Below are positions 1 through 9,701 of a DNA stretch of 37,597 bases, one piece after another. This DNA comes from Desulfatitalea sp. UBA4791 (lineage in GTDB: Bacteria > Desulfobacterota > Desulfobacteria > Desulfobacterales > Desulfosarcinaceae). Both the position numbers and the translations under genes were made by a program. The notes under the pieces were generated by a model. That model had not been told where the DNA came from, did no database searches, and saw nothing but the letters and a program-made list of their open reading frames with translations. The stretch covers positions 1,739 to 39,335 of the forward strand of contig DHGT01000029.1 of the NCBI GenBank assembly GCA_002402905.1. Reading direction: 5' to 3'. The stretch's first letter is position 1, and each line of letters begins with the position of its first letter.

Positions 1-768
<768 letters not shown>

Positions 769-900
769 CGGCCGATAGGCAAGCTTTGCCGCCCCTGTCG
801 GCTGAATGACACCGGCAGTCCTGTCGATGAATCTCTTCAAAGTTTAAATAATGATAACAAATCAATTAGATATGAACCTGCGCGAAGATGTCCTTGCGAT

Positions 901-916
901 TGGTACATAAATTGCT
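901..916 (+). promoter_or_regulatory. Sigma-54 promoter upstream of flgB
   Basis: TGGTAC-N5-TTGCT matches the sigma-54 consensus TGGCAC-N5-TTGCW with one pyrimidine change. The invariant GG is at 902-903 and GC at 914-915, with correct spacing. The expected start near 927 gives a leader of about 20 nt that contains a GGAG at 935-938, 11 nt before the flgB ATG. The site sits in the only sizeable gap before the flgB operon. Confidence 0.82.
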
Positions 917-949
917 CAAGTTGGAGGAACGATTGGAGACACGGCAAAT

Positions 950-1372
950 ATGGATACCCATACGCTTTTCGACAAGACCATTGACCTGGCTCAGCGAGCG
1001 CTTGACCTACGTTCCCGGCGTCATGAAGTGCTCCTTTCCAACATCGCCAACGCCGATACACCAGGCTACAAGGCGTTTGACCTGATGGTGGAAGAGGCGC
1101 TCTCCAGGCAAGCCCCCAAAGAGGATCAGCTACAGATGCGTCGCACAGATGAAGGTCACCTGCCGGCCGGCGGTGATGACGCGTCAACAGCGGTTCCCCG
1201 TAAGGTGGCTCTCACTCCCCAAGTGACCTTGAGGGGCGATGGCAATACCGTGGACATGGATCGCGAGATGTCTGCCCTTGCAGCCAATCAACTCCAATAC
1301 CGGATGTCCACCCAGTTGATCGCAAAGAAATTCCAGTCGCTACACAATATCATCAAGGGGGATAGGCAGTAG
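950..1372 (+). CDS. flgB: Flagellar proximal rod protein FlgB
   Basis: This 140-residue protein has the length and layout of FlgB, one of the periplasmic proximal rod subunits. The rod/hook N-terminal signature is seen as LLSNIANADTPGYKA around residues 28-42. The C-terminal part, with an ALAANQLQYRMSTQLI motif, matches the terminal helix that pairs with the N-terminal helix in axial proteins. It is exported by the flagellar type III apparatus and has no signal peptide. It is the first gene after the sigma-54 promoter at 901 and is followed after 2 nt by flgC. A weak GGAG lies 11 nt before the ATG. Confidence 0.96.
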   Translation: MDTHTLFDKTIDLAQRALDLRSRRHEVLLSNIANADTPGYKAFDLMVEEALSRQAPKEDQLQMRRTDEGHLPAGGDDASTAVPRKVALTPQVTLRGDGNTVDMDREMSALAANQLQYRMSTQLIAKKFQSLHNIIKGDRQ

Positions 1373-1374
1373 AT

Positions 1375-1827
1375 ATGAGTTTTCTGGATGCCCTTCAAAC
1401 CAGTGCCAGCGGCCTTAGCGCCCAGCGCCTGCGAATGAACCTGATTTCGAGCAACCTCGCCAATGTCAATACCACGCGCACCGAAGACGGTGGTCCCTAT
1501 CGAAGAAAAGACGCTGTTTTTAAAGCCACCGAACCCCAGGCCGCGTTCGGGGATCAATTGAACAGCAAGTTGGCAGGAAATCGGCTGGAAGAGGCCAATG
1601 TCGGTGTGGAGGTGACAGAGATCAGGGATGACTATCGCCCGCCGATCCTCAAGTTCGACCCCAGTCATCCGGACGCCGATGAGCAGGGCTATATTTCCTT
1701 GCCCAATATCAATGTGGTCGAGGAGATGGTGAATATGATTTCGGCCACCCGCAGTTATGAGGCCAACGTGACGGCGATCAAAGCCTCCAAGGACATGGCT
1801 TCGGACGCCATGGATATAGGAAGGTAA
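1375..1827 (+). CDS. flgC: Flagellar proximal rod protein FlgC
   Basis: The 150-residue product begins MSFLDALQTSASGLSAQRLR and carries the axial-protein signature SSNLANVNTTRTEDGGPYRR, which is specific for FlgC (the TEDGGPYRR part separates it from FlgB, FlgF and FlgG). The C-terminal region VVEEMVNMISATRSYEANV is the typical closing helix. FlgC builds the proximal rod with FlgB and FlgF. The gene starts 2 nt after flgB and is followed by fliE after 3 nt, so the three are almost certainly co-translated. Length and motif order are normal. Confidence 0.97.
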   Translation: MSFLDALQTSASGLSAQRLRMNLISSNLANVNTTRTEDGGPYRRKDAVFKATEPQAAFGDQLNSKLAGNRLEEANVGVEVTEIRDDYRPPILKFDPSHPDADEQGYISLPNINVVEEMVNMISATRSYEANVTAIKASKDMASDAMDIGR

Positions 1828-1830
1828 ACG

Positions 1831-2139
1831 ATGACCTTGATAAATTCCATCCATACCAACGTGCTGCCGCCATCCCAAAACGGCATCGCATCGGCGGCCC
1901 AGGAGAAGAATGATTCGAAGGCGACCTTCGGTCAGTGGCTCGAGCAATCCCTCGGCGAAGTGAACCAACTCCAGCAGGCATCCAACGATGCCATGCAAAA
2001 GCTTGTCGCCGGTGAAACCCAGGATATCCACGGCACGATGATCGCCATGCAGAAATCGAGCATCGCCATGGAGTTGACCGTTGAAGTGCGCAACAAGATC
2101 ATCAGCGCTTATGAAGAGATCAAGCGCATGCAATTTTAA
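1831..2139 (+). CDS. fliE: Flagellar hook-basal body protein FliE
   Basis: FliE joins the MS ring to the rod. This 102-residue protein is the usual size and has the conserved C-terminal half: a short FGQWLEQSLGEVNQLQQASN segment, then AGETQDIHGTMIAMQKSS and a final helix ending VRNKIISAYEEIKRMQF. The order flgB-flgC-fliE-fliF is the classical one, which supports the call independently of similarity. The start follows flgC by 3 nt, downstream of an AGGAAGG ribosome-binding sequence that overlaps the flgC end. Confidence 0.96.
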   Translation: MTLINSIHTNVLPPSQNGIASAAQEKNDSKATFGQWLEQSLGEVNQLQQASNDAMQKLVAGETQDIHGTMIAMQKSSIAMELTVEVRNKIISAYEEIKRMQF

Positions 2140-2239
2140 ATTGTAAATGGTCGCCCAGCCGAAAACCGGCCGGAACTAAAAACCCCGATGGCGGATCACT
2201 AACTGAACGCATCAACGATACGACAAACGAGACGGTACC

Positions 2240-3841
2240 ATGCCCAACTCCATTGTTGAAATTCTCAAGCAGTTAAGAGCCATCCTGCAAACCATGTCGG
2301 CCGGTAAGATGATGGCCCTGTTTCTTCTCGTCGGAACAACCATCGCCGGTTTGGTGGTCCTGATCAGTTGGTCGGGACGGCCGGATTATGTGCCCCTCTA
2401 CAGCCATATGTCGCCCGAAGATGCCGGCGAGGTCGTTTCGCTCCTGCGTGAAAAGAAAATCGCGTACCAGTTGTCCCATGATGGCGGCACGATCCAGGTG
2501 CCCCGCGAAAACATCTACGATTTGCGCCTCGACCTGGCCTCCCAGGGGCTTCCCCGCGGCGGAACCGGCTTCGAGGTGTTCGACAATACCAAGTTGGGCG
2601 TCACGGAATTTGTTCAGAACATCAACTACCAGCGCGCCCTCCAGGGGGAACTGAGCCGGACCATCAACGGCTTGTCGGAAGTGGAGAGTTCGCGGGTTCA
2701 TATCGTGATGCCCGATCGTTCCCTTTTCATCGAGGAGGAAGAACCGGCCAGCGCATCGGTGATCCTCAAGCTGCGCCATGGCCGCTATCTGAGCGAAGAT
2801 CAGATTCAAGGCATCGTTCACCTGGTCTCTTCGAGCGTACCCCGGCTGCAGCCCGGGCAGGTCACCATCGTAGACCAGAACGGCAAGATGCTGGCCGGCT
2901 TGGAAGACGAACCCTCCATGGCCAAAATCAGTGCCGATCACCTGGAACTTCAACAACGCAAGGAACGGTCGCTCGAAAAGCGCGTTCTGACCATGCTGGA
3001 AAAAGTGCTGGGCAAGGACAAAGCGATCGTGCGGGTGGCCTGCGATCTGGATTTTATCCAACAGGAACGAACCGAGGAGATGTACTTGCCCGACAACCAG
3101 GTGGTGCGCAGCGAGCAGATATCCAGCGAGGCATCCTCCAGGGCAGATGCCGGTGCCATCGGCGTTCCCGGACTGGCCAGCAACATCACCCAGCCGCAGA
3201 ATGAGCCCGGCCAAACGTTGCAGAAATCGGGATTCGAAAAAAATGATGCCACCCGCAACTACGAAATCGGCAAGACGGTCAGCCGCAAGGTGATGCCGGT
3301 TGGCGATCTGCAGCGGCTTTCCGTGGCCGTGGTGGTCGATGGCACCTACAAGACGGTGACGGTCGGCAAGGGCGACAAGCAGCGCGAGGAGAGTCAGTAT
3401 GTGCCGCGTACGGCCGAAGAGATGGCCGCATTTGAAAACATCATCAAAAGCGCGGTCAATTTCGATGCGGACCGGGGAGATAAAATCGAGGTGGCCAATA
3501 TCGCTTTCAACAGTGAACCGCTGATGGCCGATACGGCGGACACTGCGGCTCGATGGGTCGATGGGGTCCGGGCGTATGGCGGCATTCTCAAATATCTTAT
3601 CGTGGGCATTTTCGTCCTGATTACCTTCGTTTACGTGATTCGTCCCCTGATCAATTGGTTGACGGAAACCGCCTGGGAAGACGTCGATCTGCTCGAGCAT
3701 CTGCCGCGAACGCTTTCGGAGATCGAAGGGCAGTATGCCAGCAAGGGCGGCATCGACTATGTCCAGCAAGCGGCCAACATGATCAAATCCAACCAGAACG
3801 ATACTGGCCGGGTGATGCAGCAGTGGTTGAAGGAAACTTAA
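2240..3841 (+). CDS. fliF: Flagellar MS-ring protein FliF
   Basis: At 533 residues this is a normal FliF, the inner-membrane MS-ring subunit on which rotor and export gate assemble. One membrane segment lies near residues 24-45 (MMALFLLVGTTIAGLVVLIS) and the second near 452-473 (YLIVGIFVLITFVYVI). Between them are the periplasmic ring-building domains with the EGELSRTI and ARVHIV-like (SRVHIVMPDRSLF) signatures. The short cytosolic tail after the second membrane segment would bind FliG, encoded next. A gap of about 100 nt separates it from fliE. No clear promoter is seen there, and the ribosome-binding site is weak (GAGACGG about 10 nt before the ATG). Confidence 0.97.
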   Translation: MPNSIVEILKQLRAILQTMSAGKMMALFLLVGTTIAGLVVLISWSGRPDYVPLYSHMSPEDAGEVVSLLREKKIAYQLSHDGGTIQVPRENIYDLRLDLASQGLPRGGTGFEVFDNTKLGVTEFVQNINYQRALQGELSRTINGLSEVESSRVHIVMPDRSLFIEEEEPASASVILKLRHGRYLSEDQIQGIVHLVSSSVPRLQPGQVTIVDQNGKMLAGLEDEPSMAKISADHLELQQRKERSLEKRVLTMLEKVLGKDKAIVRVACDLDFIQQERTEEMYLPDNQVVRSEQISSEASSRADAGAIGVPGLASNITQPQNEPGQTLQKSGFEKNDATRNYEIGKTVSRKVMPVGDLQRLSVAVVVDGTYKTVTVGKGDKQREESQYVPRTAEEMAAFENIIKSAVNFDADRGDKIEVANIAFNSEPLMADTADTAARWVDGVRAYGGILKYLIVGIFVLITFVYVIRPLINWLTETAWEDVDLLEHLPRTLSEIEGQYASKGGIDYVQQAANMIKSNQNDTGRVMQQWLKET

Positions 3842-3924
3842 GCCAATAATCGATTTTCAGAGCAACCGGACAACGCGACGGTACAGGACATTTTTTCGAA
3901 CGAGACGAGCGAATACAGTCACCC

Positions 3925-4896
3925 ATGGACCCCACACAACTCAAAGGTTCTGTAAAAGTGGCCATCTTGACGATGGCGATCGGTCGCGAGGCGGCCGAGG
4001 CGGTCGTCGGCCGGTTTTCCCAGGATGAACGGGCCTTGATTTCGAGGCTGCAATCACGCCTGGGTTCGGTGCCCCAATCCCTGATCAACCACGTGGCCCA
4101 GGAGTTCATCGAAAAGTCGGGATTGCCCATACAACTCGATAATACGGCCGGTGGCGACAAAGGAGATGAAGAGGGCGACAAGGAGAGTAAAAAAATTCCC
4201 AAGACGACCCTGGAGGCCGTTCAAAGCATCGACCCCAACCAGTTGATTCAACTGATCAAGGATGAACACCCCCAGACCATCGCATTGATCCTGGTTCACC
4301 TGGACCCATCGGTGGCCAGCGCGATCCTGGGACGCTTGCCCGAAGAGATTATTCCCGATGTCGCCTATCGTATCGCCAATTTAAACAATGTGTTGGCCGG
4401 TATGGTCAAAGAGGTGGACAAGGTTTTCGAGGAGATCCTAAAGAACAAGGATCATGTCTCCACGCAGGAGGCGGGCGGCGTGGGTCGGCTGGCCGAGATT
4501 CTCAACCAGATCGACGGGACCATCGTAGAGCAGATCATCGAAGAGATAGAAGAAAACGACCCTGATCTGGCCGAAGAGATCAAACAGAAGATGTTCGTCT
4601 TCGAAGACGTTGTCCTGGTAGACGACAAGGGATTGCAAAAAGTGCTGCGCAGTGTGGAGTCCCAGGAGTTGGCGGTGGCACTGAAAGCGGCTTCGGAAGA
4701 TGTCAAGAACAAGATTTACCGCAACATGTCCCAGCGTGCCGCGGAAATTCTCAAAGAGGAGATGGAGGTCCTCGGGTCGGTGAGGATGAAAGACGTCACC
4801 GATGCCCAGCAGAAGATCACGCGCATCATCCAGGATATGGAGCGCAAGGGCGAGTTGATCATCACCGGTCGCGGTGGGGAAGAGTTCGTCGGATAA
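3925..4896 (+). CDS. fliG: Flagellar motor switch protein FliG
   Basis: FliG is the C-ring protein that contacts both the MS ring and the stator. The 323-residue sequence carries the EHPQTIALILVHL motif of the middle domain near residues 113-125. The C-terminal torque helix region is complete (FVFEDVVLVDDKGLQKVLR, then VRMKDVTDAQQKI). The last codon overlaps the next ATG by one base (TAATG), implying translational coupling to the FliH-FliI frame. The 83-nt gap after fliF has no obvious Shine-Dalgarno sequence, so the exact start is slightly uncertain, but the N-terminus reads as a normal FliF-binding domain. Confidence 0.96.
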   Translation: MDPTQLKGSVKVAILTMAIGREAAEAVVGRFSQDERALISRLQSRLGSVPQSLINHVAQEFIEKSGLPIQLDNTAGGDKGDEEGDKESKKIPKTTLEAVQSIDPNQLIQLIKDEHPQTIALILVHLDPSVASAILGRLPEEIIPDVAYRIANLNNVLAGMVKEVDKVFEEILKNKDHVSTQEAGGVGRLAEILNQIDGTIVEQIIEEIEENDPDLAEEIKQKMFVFEDVVLVDDKGLQKVLRSVESQELAVALKAASEDVKNKIYRNMSQRAAEILKEEMEVLGSVRMKDVTDAQQKITRIIQDMERKGELIITGRGGEEFVG

Positions 4897-6872
4897 TGGC
4901 ACGAAAGGACCATATGGACCTTTATTGTTTTCCAAAGATCAAGGGGGCCGCCGGCAGCAAGGGTGAAGAGCTCGATGGGCGATCCGAAACCGGCGAGGAT
5001 GCCCTTGCCCAGAAAATCGCCGCTGTCGAAGCGCAGGCATTCGAAGATGGCTACAAACAGGGATGCAGTCAATCGCTTGGCCCTGAAAAAGAGAAGCTCA
5101 ACCCCTTGAAGGAGATGCTCGTTGCGGCCGCCGCCTCCATCCATGAACGAACGGCAGCCATCAGGGACAATTGTGAAGACGATATCGTACGGATTGCCCT
5201 CACGTTGGCCGGACAGGTGATTGACCATGAGATCGAACGACAGCCCGACTTGACCGGGAACATTCTGGAACGGGCCATTGAAATGGGAATCGGCCAGGAA
5301 AAATTGAAAATCAAGGCCAATCCCGCGGACTGCCGTCCTATTCAAAACTTTTTAAAGGAAAAGGTGCCGGATCCCGAAACCTATGGACGCATTCAGATCA
5401 GCGGAGATCCCTCGATCAGCAGGGGAGGTTGCACGATCGAAACCGATTTCGGTGTGGTCGACGCCCGTATCGAACAGCAACTGGCAACCATTGCCGAGCA
5501 TCTGCGTCCGGTGGTCTCAGAAAGCAAGGCCGTCATGCGTCGGTCCAATGACGGCCATTCAACTGTGGAAAACTACCGCCAACGCATCAAAAGTACGGTG
5601 CCCGTCAAAACCTACGGCCACGTCACCCAGGTGGTGGGATTGGTCGTGGAAGCCAATGGGCCGGCCGTCAAGTTGGGTGCGGTCTGCGATATCCAGGCCA
5701 GTCCCAATGATCCGCCCGTGTCAGCGGAAGTGCTGGGGTTCAGGGATCGGACCGTCTTGATGATGCCGCTCGAAGAGATCCGGAGCATCGGTCCGGGCAG
5801 CAAGGTGGTGGCCAGAGGCCAAAAGGCTGCCATTGCCGTCGGGCCCGAGCTTCTGGGCCGCATTATCGACGGCCTGGGAAATCCCATCGATGGAAAAGGG
5901 GCGGTGCGCACCGATGTCGATTATCCGATCTACGCCCAACCGATCAATCCGCTGTTGCGCCAAAGAATTAAAAATCCCTTGGATCTGGGAGTCCGCGCCA
6001 TCAATGGCCTGCTGACTGTCGGATGCGGCCAGCGCATGGGGATTTTTGCCGGTTCGGGGGTCGGCAAGAGTGTTCTCATGGGCATGATTGCCCGGGATAG
6101 CAGCGCCGACGTCAACGTGATCGCGCTGATCGGTGAACGCGGCCGGGAATTGAACGATTTCATCGAAAAGGAGCTGGGGGAAGAGGGGCTTGGCAAATCC
6201 GTGGTGGTCGTTGCCACCTCCGACCACCTGCCATTGGTGCGCGTCCGCGGCGCCTTCGTGGCCACAGCCATCGCCGAGTATTTCCGCGATCAGGGCAAGA
6301 CGGTCAACCTGATGATGGATTCCCTGACCCGCTTCGCCATGGCCCAGAGAGAGATCGGGCTGGCCCTGGGGGAACCGCCGACGACCAAGGGCTACACGCC
6401 ATCTGTGTTCACCATGCTGCCCAAGCTGCTCGAACGCGCCGGCACTTCGGATCATGAGGGCAGTATCACCGGTCTCTACACGGTGTTGGTGGAAGGCGAC
6501 GACATGAATGAACCCATTGCCGATGCGGCCCGTTCCATCCTGGACGGCCATATCGTCTTGAGCCGGGACCTGGCGCACCAGAACCACTATCCGGCCATCG
6601 ATGTGTTGAAGAGCATCAGCCGGGTGATGGAGGATATCGCGTCGCTTCAGCACAAGCATCATGCCAAGCGCCTCAAGGAGTTGCTGGCGACCTATCGCAA
6701 ATCCGAAGACTTGATCAATATCGGCGCATACGTGAGCGGCAGTAATCCGTCCATCGATCGCGCCATCGCAAAGATCGGTCAGATCAATGCGTACTTGCGG
6801 CAGGATATCGGCGAAAGCGTGGGTTTGGAAGATAGCCTGCAACAACTGGAACATCTGATCAACAGCAAGTGA
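4896..6872 (+). CDS. fliH/fliI: FliH-FliI in one open frame (export ATPase regulator + ATPase)
   Basis: One uninterrupted 658-residue frame holds two normally separate export proteins. Residues 1 to about 210 resemble FliH: a coiled-coil segment, then a V/FliH-type domain ending VVDARIEQQLATIAEHL. From about 220 to the end is a full FliI ATPase: KTYGHVTQVVGLVVEANGP at the start of the beta-barrel, Walker A GSGVGKS at 386-392, Walker B LMMDSLTRFAMAQRE with Asp475, and a normal C-terminus. FliI powers flagellar type III export and FliH holds and regulates it at the C-ring. An in-frame ATG at 5535 (residue 214) would give a 445-residue FliI, the family's usual length. A single polypeptide, two products, or both remain possible. 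The neighbours fliG and fliJ are as expected. Confidence 0.93.
   Translation: MARKDHMDLYCFPKIKGAAGSKGEELDGRSETGEDALAQKIAAVEAQAFEDGYKQGCSQSLGPEKEKLNPLKEMLVAAAASIHERTAAIRDNCEDDIVRIALTLAGQVIDHEIERQPDLTGNILERAIEMGIGQEKLKIKANPADCRPIQNFLKEKVPDPETYGRIQISGDPSISRGGCTIETDFGVVDARIEQQLATIAEHLRPVVSESKAVMRRSNDGHSTVENYRQRIKSTVPVKTYGHVTQVVGLVVEANGPAVKLGAVCDIQASPNDPPVSAEVLGFRDRTVLMMPLEEIRSIGPGSKVVARGQKAAIAVGPELLGRIIDGLGNPIDGKGAVRTDVDYPIYAQPINPLLRQRIKNPLDLGVRAINGLLTVGCGQRMGIFAGSGVGKSVLMGMIARDSSADVNVIALIGERGRELNDFIEKELGEEGLGKSVVVVATSDHLPLVRVRGAFVATAIAEYFRDQGKTVNLMMDSLTRFAMAQREIGLALGEPPTTKGYTPSVFTMLPKLLERAGTSDHEGSITGLYTVLVEGDDMNEPIADAARSILDGHIVLSRDLAHQNHYPAIDVLKSISRVMEDIASLQHKHHAKRLKELLATYRKSEDLINIGAYVSGSNPSIDRAIAKIGQINAYLRQDIGESVGLEDSLQQLEHLINSK
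5535..5537 (+). other. Possible internal start codon for free FliI
   Basis: This ATG is in frame with the FliH-FliI reading frame and falls exactly where separate fliI genes usually start, giving a 445-residue ATPase. A weak purine stretch (AAGCAAGG, 5523-5530) lies 4 nt upstream. Whether ribosomes use it cannot be told from sequence. Confidence 0.35.
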
Positions 6873-6882
6873 TGAGGCCGAC

Positions 6883-7323
6883 ATGCCCTACACCTTCAAA
6901 TTGGAAGCGCTGCGTCAGTTCCGTGAATTTGAAGAAGAGCGGGTGCAACGGGAATTTTCCCAGGCCCAGCGCGTTTGCGATGCGGCTGCATCGAAGCTGG
7001 CGGAGCAGATTGCTTTGCGGGACAAAACCGAAACCGATTTTGCCGCGCATCAAGAATCGGGTACAGCCTCGCAATGTGCCATGTATCGGGGCTTTTTGCA
7101 GCGATTGGCCGAAGAGATCGAATTGCTGCGGCAACGATTGAGGGTCGCCGAAAGAGATTGTGAAAAAAAACGACAGGCGCTTTTGGCGGCCGTTAAAAAT
7201 CGAAAGACCCTGGACCGACTGAAGGAGAAGGACGAACAGGCCTATCGCCATAAACAGGATCAGGACGAAGGCAAGTTCATCGACGAAATGGCCATCAATC
7301 GATTCCAGCTCAAACGTGGATAA
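6883..7323 (+). CDS. fliJ: Flagellar export chaperone/stalk protein FliJ
   Basis: This is a 146-residue, highly charged, almost wholly helical protein starting MPYTFKLEALRQFREFEEER, the usual FliJ opening. Long heptad-like Glu/Arg/Lys-rich stretches predict the two-helix coiled coil that inserts into the FliI hexamer ring. It follows the FliH-FliI frame by 10 nt and precedes fliK, the standard position. The family is weakly conserved in sequence, so the call rests on the N-terminal motif, coiled-coil character, length and position. Confidence 0.9.
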   Translation: MPYTFKLEALRQFREFEEERVQREFSQAQRVCDAAASKLAEQIALRDKTETDFAAHQESGTASQCAMYRGFLQRLAEEIELLRQRLRVAERDCEKKRQALLAAVKNRKTLDRLKEKDEQAYRHKQDQDEGKFIDEMAINRFQLKRG

Positions 7324-7335
7324 AGGAAGTCACCC

Positions 7336-8898
7336 ATGCAGTTTGCGATGAAACTATTTGAAATTGCGCCACAGGGGCTCGCCAACGGCGCGGGCACCAC
7401 TCAAAAAGTGGCGGTGAAAATGCCGGCCCAAGGCACCTGCGGGGGCACGGACGCCGAAGCGCGTTTTGCCGACATCATGGCGGCATTTTTCGGCATGCCT
7501 TCGGAGCAGTTGGAAGACTCGCTGGCCCATTTGGAAACGATCTCCGCGACGGATGCCGCCGAGGAGCAGGTGCCGGTCATCGACCTGACACAGCTGATGG
7601 GCGCCAGGGTCTCATCTTTCGCTGGAAAAGACGATACGACCCGCGTCGATCCGGGAGGTATCATGGATGCCACCGAAATCTCGCGGCGCCTCGACGAGTG
7701 GATCGCCGCGGGTGTGGTGTCGGGAGAGAGCGCCAAGGGGTTGGCTTCCGTACTGGAAGGTGTTGGCCTTTCACCCGCGGCCGATGGCGGTGGCCTCACC
7801 GCAACGACGGTGATCGAGCAACTCCTCGACACGGCGTCACAACCGGTCGATGGGGCAGCGCGGTATGACGAAACGTCCAAATTGTCCCAGCCGGGCGCCG
7901 TGACATTGGCCCAGCTTTTGGCCGCGGTTCAGCGCCGCGACAAGAATGCTTGGCAGATGCCCTCGGAACGCGCCGAAAAAGTTCAGGCCAACGCTGTTGC
8001 AGGCGCGTCCGCGGATCTCGGCGATGAGGCCGTCGAGGCCGATGCCGTTGCATCGATGATCGATGAAGGCGCCCCCAAAAAGAATGGTATCGCCGGTCCC
8101 GCCGTAAAATCGGTCGATTCGCAAGCATCCGGAAACTTTGGTGAAATGGTATCCTCGGCTGCCAGACAAAAATCCGAGCTTCTGGATAAGGGAATGGTCG
8201 CACCTAAACTGGGCGACGTCTCGTTGAAAGAGCAGATTCGGCCTCAGCACGATCATCAGGCCGGCGCACAGCTCCCGAATCCTGCGTCTCAGGGGAACAA
8301 CCCGGCTCAACAGCAGGCGGCTCCGCAGGAGATGGTCGCCGCCAACATCTCCACGGCCACACCCGCACCTGAAACTAAAATCGACACCGCGGTTCATTCC
8401 AGTCATCAAACCTCGGAGGCGCCGAGTGATGCCAAGGAGATGCAAACCGATGTCATTCGTCAGATCGTTCAGCGCATGACATTGCGCTCGGATGGCCGCC
8501 AGTCCCAGATGCAGATCCGGCTCAAACCGGAATTTCTGGGCAATCTGCGCATGGATGTCATTACCGAAAACCGTCTCGTCCTGGTCCGCATGACCGCAGA
8601 GAGCCAGGCGGTCAAGGAGATGATCGAACAGAACATCGGTTTGCTCAAAACCGAGCTTCAGCAGCACGGTCTTCAGATTCAAAAAATCGATGTGACGGTC
8701 TCTACGGACAACAACCCATGGCAGAACGGGCAGCAGCAGGCGGCTTTCGACCAAGCCCGACAGCGCAATTGGCAGGGACATAACGGACGGCGTGCCGGCA
8801 AACAAGGCATGGAGCAGGGCAGCGTCAACGCTGTCGACAGCGGTCAATCCGCGACAACGGCGCATGCAACAACCAGCGAAGTCGATTTCTTCGCATAG
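7336..8898 (+). CDS. fliK: Flagellar hook-length control protein FliK
   Basis: FliK is a secreted molecular ruler that sets hook length and switches export specificity. The 520-residue product has a low-complexity Ala/Gln/Asp-rich N-terminal and middle region, as in other FliK proteins. A compact C-terminal hook-length control domain lies near residues 375-460, with the LKPEFLGNLRMDV and MIEQNIGLLKTELQQHGLQI signatures. The tail is Gln-rich and poorly conserved. AAGGAAG at 7323-7329, 6 nt before the ATG, supports this start; an in-frame ATG lies 9 nt downstream. It sits between fliJ and flgD, as expected. Confidence 0.93.
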   Translation: MQFAMKLFEIAPQGLANGAGTTQKVAVKMPAQGTCGGTDAEARFADIMAAFFGMPSEQLEDSLAHLETISATDAAEEQVPVIDLTQLMGARVSSFAGKDDTTRVDPGGIMDATEISRRLDEWIAAGVVSGESAKGLASVLEGVGLSPAADGGGLTATTVIEQLLDTASQPVDGAARYDETSKLSQPGAVTLAQLLAAVQRRDKNAWQMPSERAEKVQANAVAGASADLGDEAVEADAVASMIDEGAPKKNGIAGPAVKSVDSQASGNFGEMVSSAARQKSELLDKGMVAPKLGDVSLKEQIRPQHDHQAGAQLPNPASQGNNPAQQQAAPQEMVAANISTATPAPETKIDTAVHSSHQTSEAPSDAKEMQTDVIRQIVQRMTLRSDGRQSQMQIRLKPEFLGNLRMDVITENRLVLVRMTAESQAVKEMIEQNIGLLKTELQQHGLQIQKIDVTVSTDNNPWQNGQQQAAFDQARQRNWQGHNGRRAGKQGMEQGSVNAVDSGQSATTAHATTSEVDFFA

Positions 8899-8923
8899 CG
8901 AATAGATCCCGGAGGATTGCTCG

Positions 8924-9607
8924 ATGACCACTTATGGATTGGAAAACGTTTCATCGGCTGGTTCCCAGACCACGACGACGACATCCAAAAACGATATCAT
9001 GGGAAAGGATGACTTCCTGCGCCTGCTGGTGGCCCAGCTCGAGGCCCAGGACCCGCTCAATCCCATGGAGAGTACGGATTTCACCGCGCAATTGGCCCAG
9101 TTCAGCTCGTTGGAACAACTTCAGAATGTCAACCTCGCACTGGGCAACATCGGCACCTCCCAATCGGTGATGACCAACAGCCAGGCCGTTGGGTTTATAG
9201 GCAAAACCATCACGGCCCTCGGCGATACGCTGGAGGTTCAGTCGGGTCAAAGCCAGGATGTCCAATTTACGCTCAATGAGCCGGCGGCCGGACTCTATGT
9301 GCGGCTCTACGACTCATCCGGCAACTTCATCCGCCAAATCGAGGGCGGGGCAATGGAGGCCGGAGAAAACCAGGTGGAATGGGATGGTTTGGACTATCTG
9401 GGGGGCAGGGTCCCAGACGGCGCGTATACTTATGAGATCGCGGCTATCGATGAACTCGGCAACTCGGTCGGCGCCACCACATTTGCATCCGGCACCGTCA
9501 CGGGCGTCAGCTATAAAGACGGCGTTGCCTATTTGCAATGCGGCAGCCGGGAGATTCCCATGGGCAACGTGATCGATGTGGGAGTCCCGGAGAACCAAGA
9601 AGGTTAG
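8924..9607 (+). CDS. flgD: Flagellar hook assembly scaffold protein FlgD
   Basis: FlgD caps the growing hook and is not retained in the finished structure. The 227-residue sequence has the conserved N-terminal signature KDDFLRLLVAQLEAQDPLNP and then TDFTAQLAQFSSLEQLQNVN. A FlgD Ig-like/Tudor-like C-terminal domain follows (WDGLDYLGGRVPDGAYTYEI). A strong GGAGG at 8911-8915 lies 8 nt before the ATG. It lies directly between fliK and flgE, the genes it works with. Confidence 0.96.
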   Translation: MTTYGLENVSSAGSQTTTTTSKNDIMGKDDFLRLLVAQLEAQDPLNPMESTDFTAQLAQFSSLEQLQNVNLALGNIGTSQSVMTNSQAVGFIGKTITALGDTLEVQSGQSQDVQFTLNEPAAGLYVRLYDSSGNFIRQIEGGAMEAGENQVEWDGLDYLGGRVPDGAYTYEIAAIDELGNSVGATTFASGTVTGVSYKDGVAYLQCGSREIPMGNVIDVGVPENQEG

Positions 9608-9701
9608 CGGTAGGGAAGATCATCGGGAAACACCTATCGCACATTGATAAACAGACGATTTGTACGAGATAAAATAACTCACTTAAAGAGGGAGCATCAT
9701 C

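Noticed and set aside
771..778. GCCGATAG as a sigma-28 -10 element before flgB
   Set aside because: No TAAAGTTT-like -35 lies 11-12 nt upstream (the sequence there is GAAGACGG), and a good sigma-54 site is present at 901.
2273..3769. A 498-codon open frame on the minus strand through fliF
   Set aside because: It lies wholly antisense to a clear fliF and has no recognisable motif. Long antisense frames are common in GC-rich genes with strong codon bias; similar ones cover flhA (19109-20779) and flgK (30916-32601).
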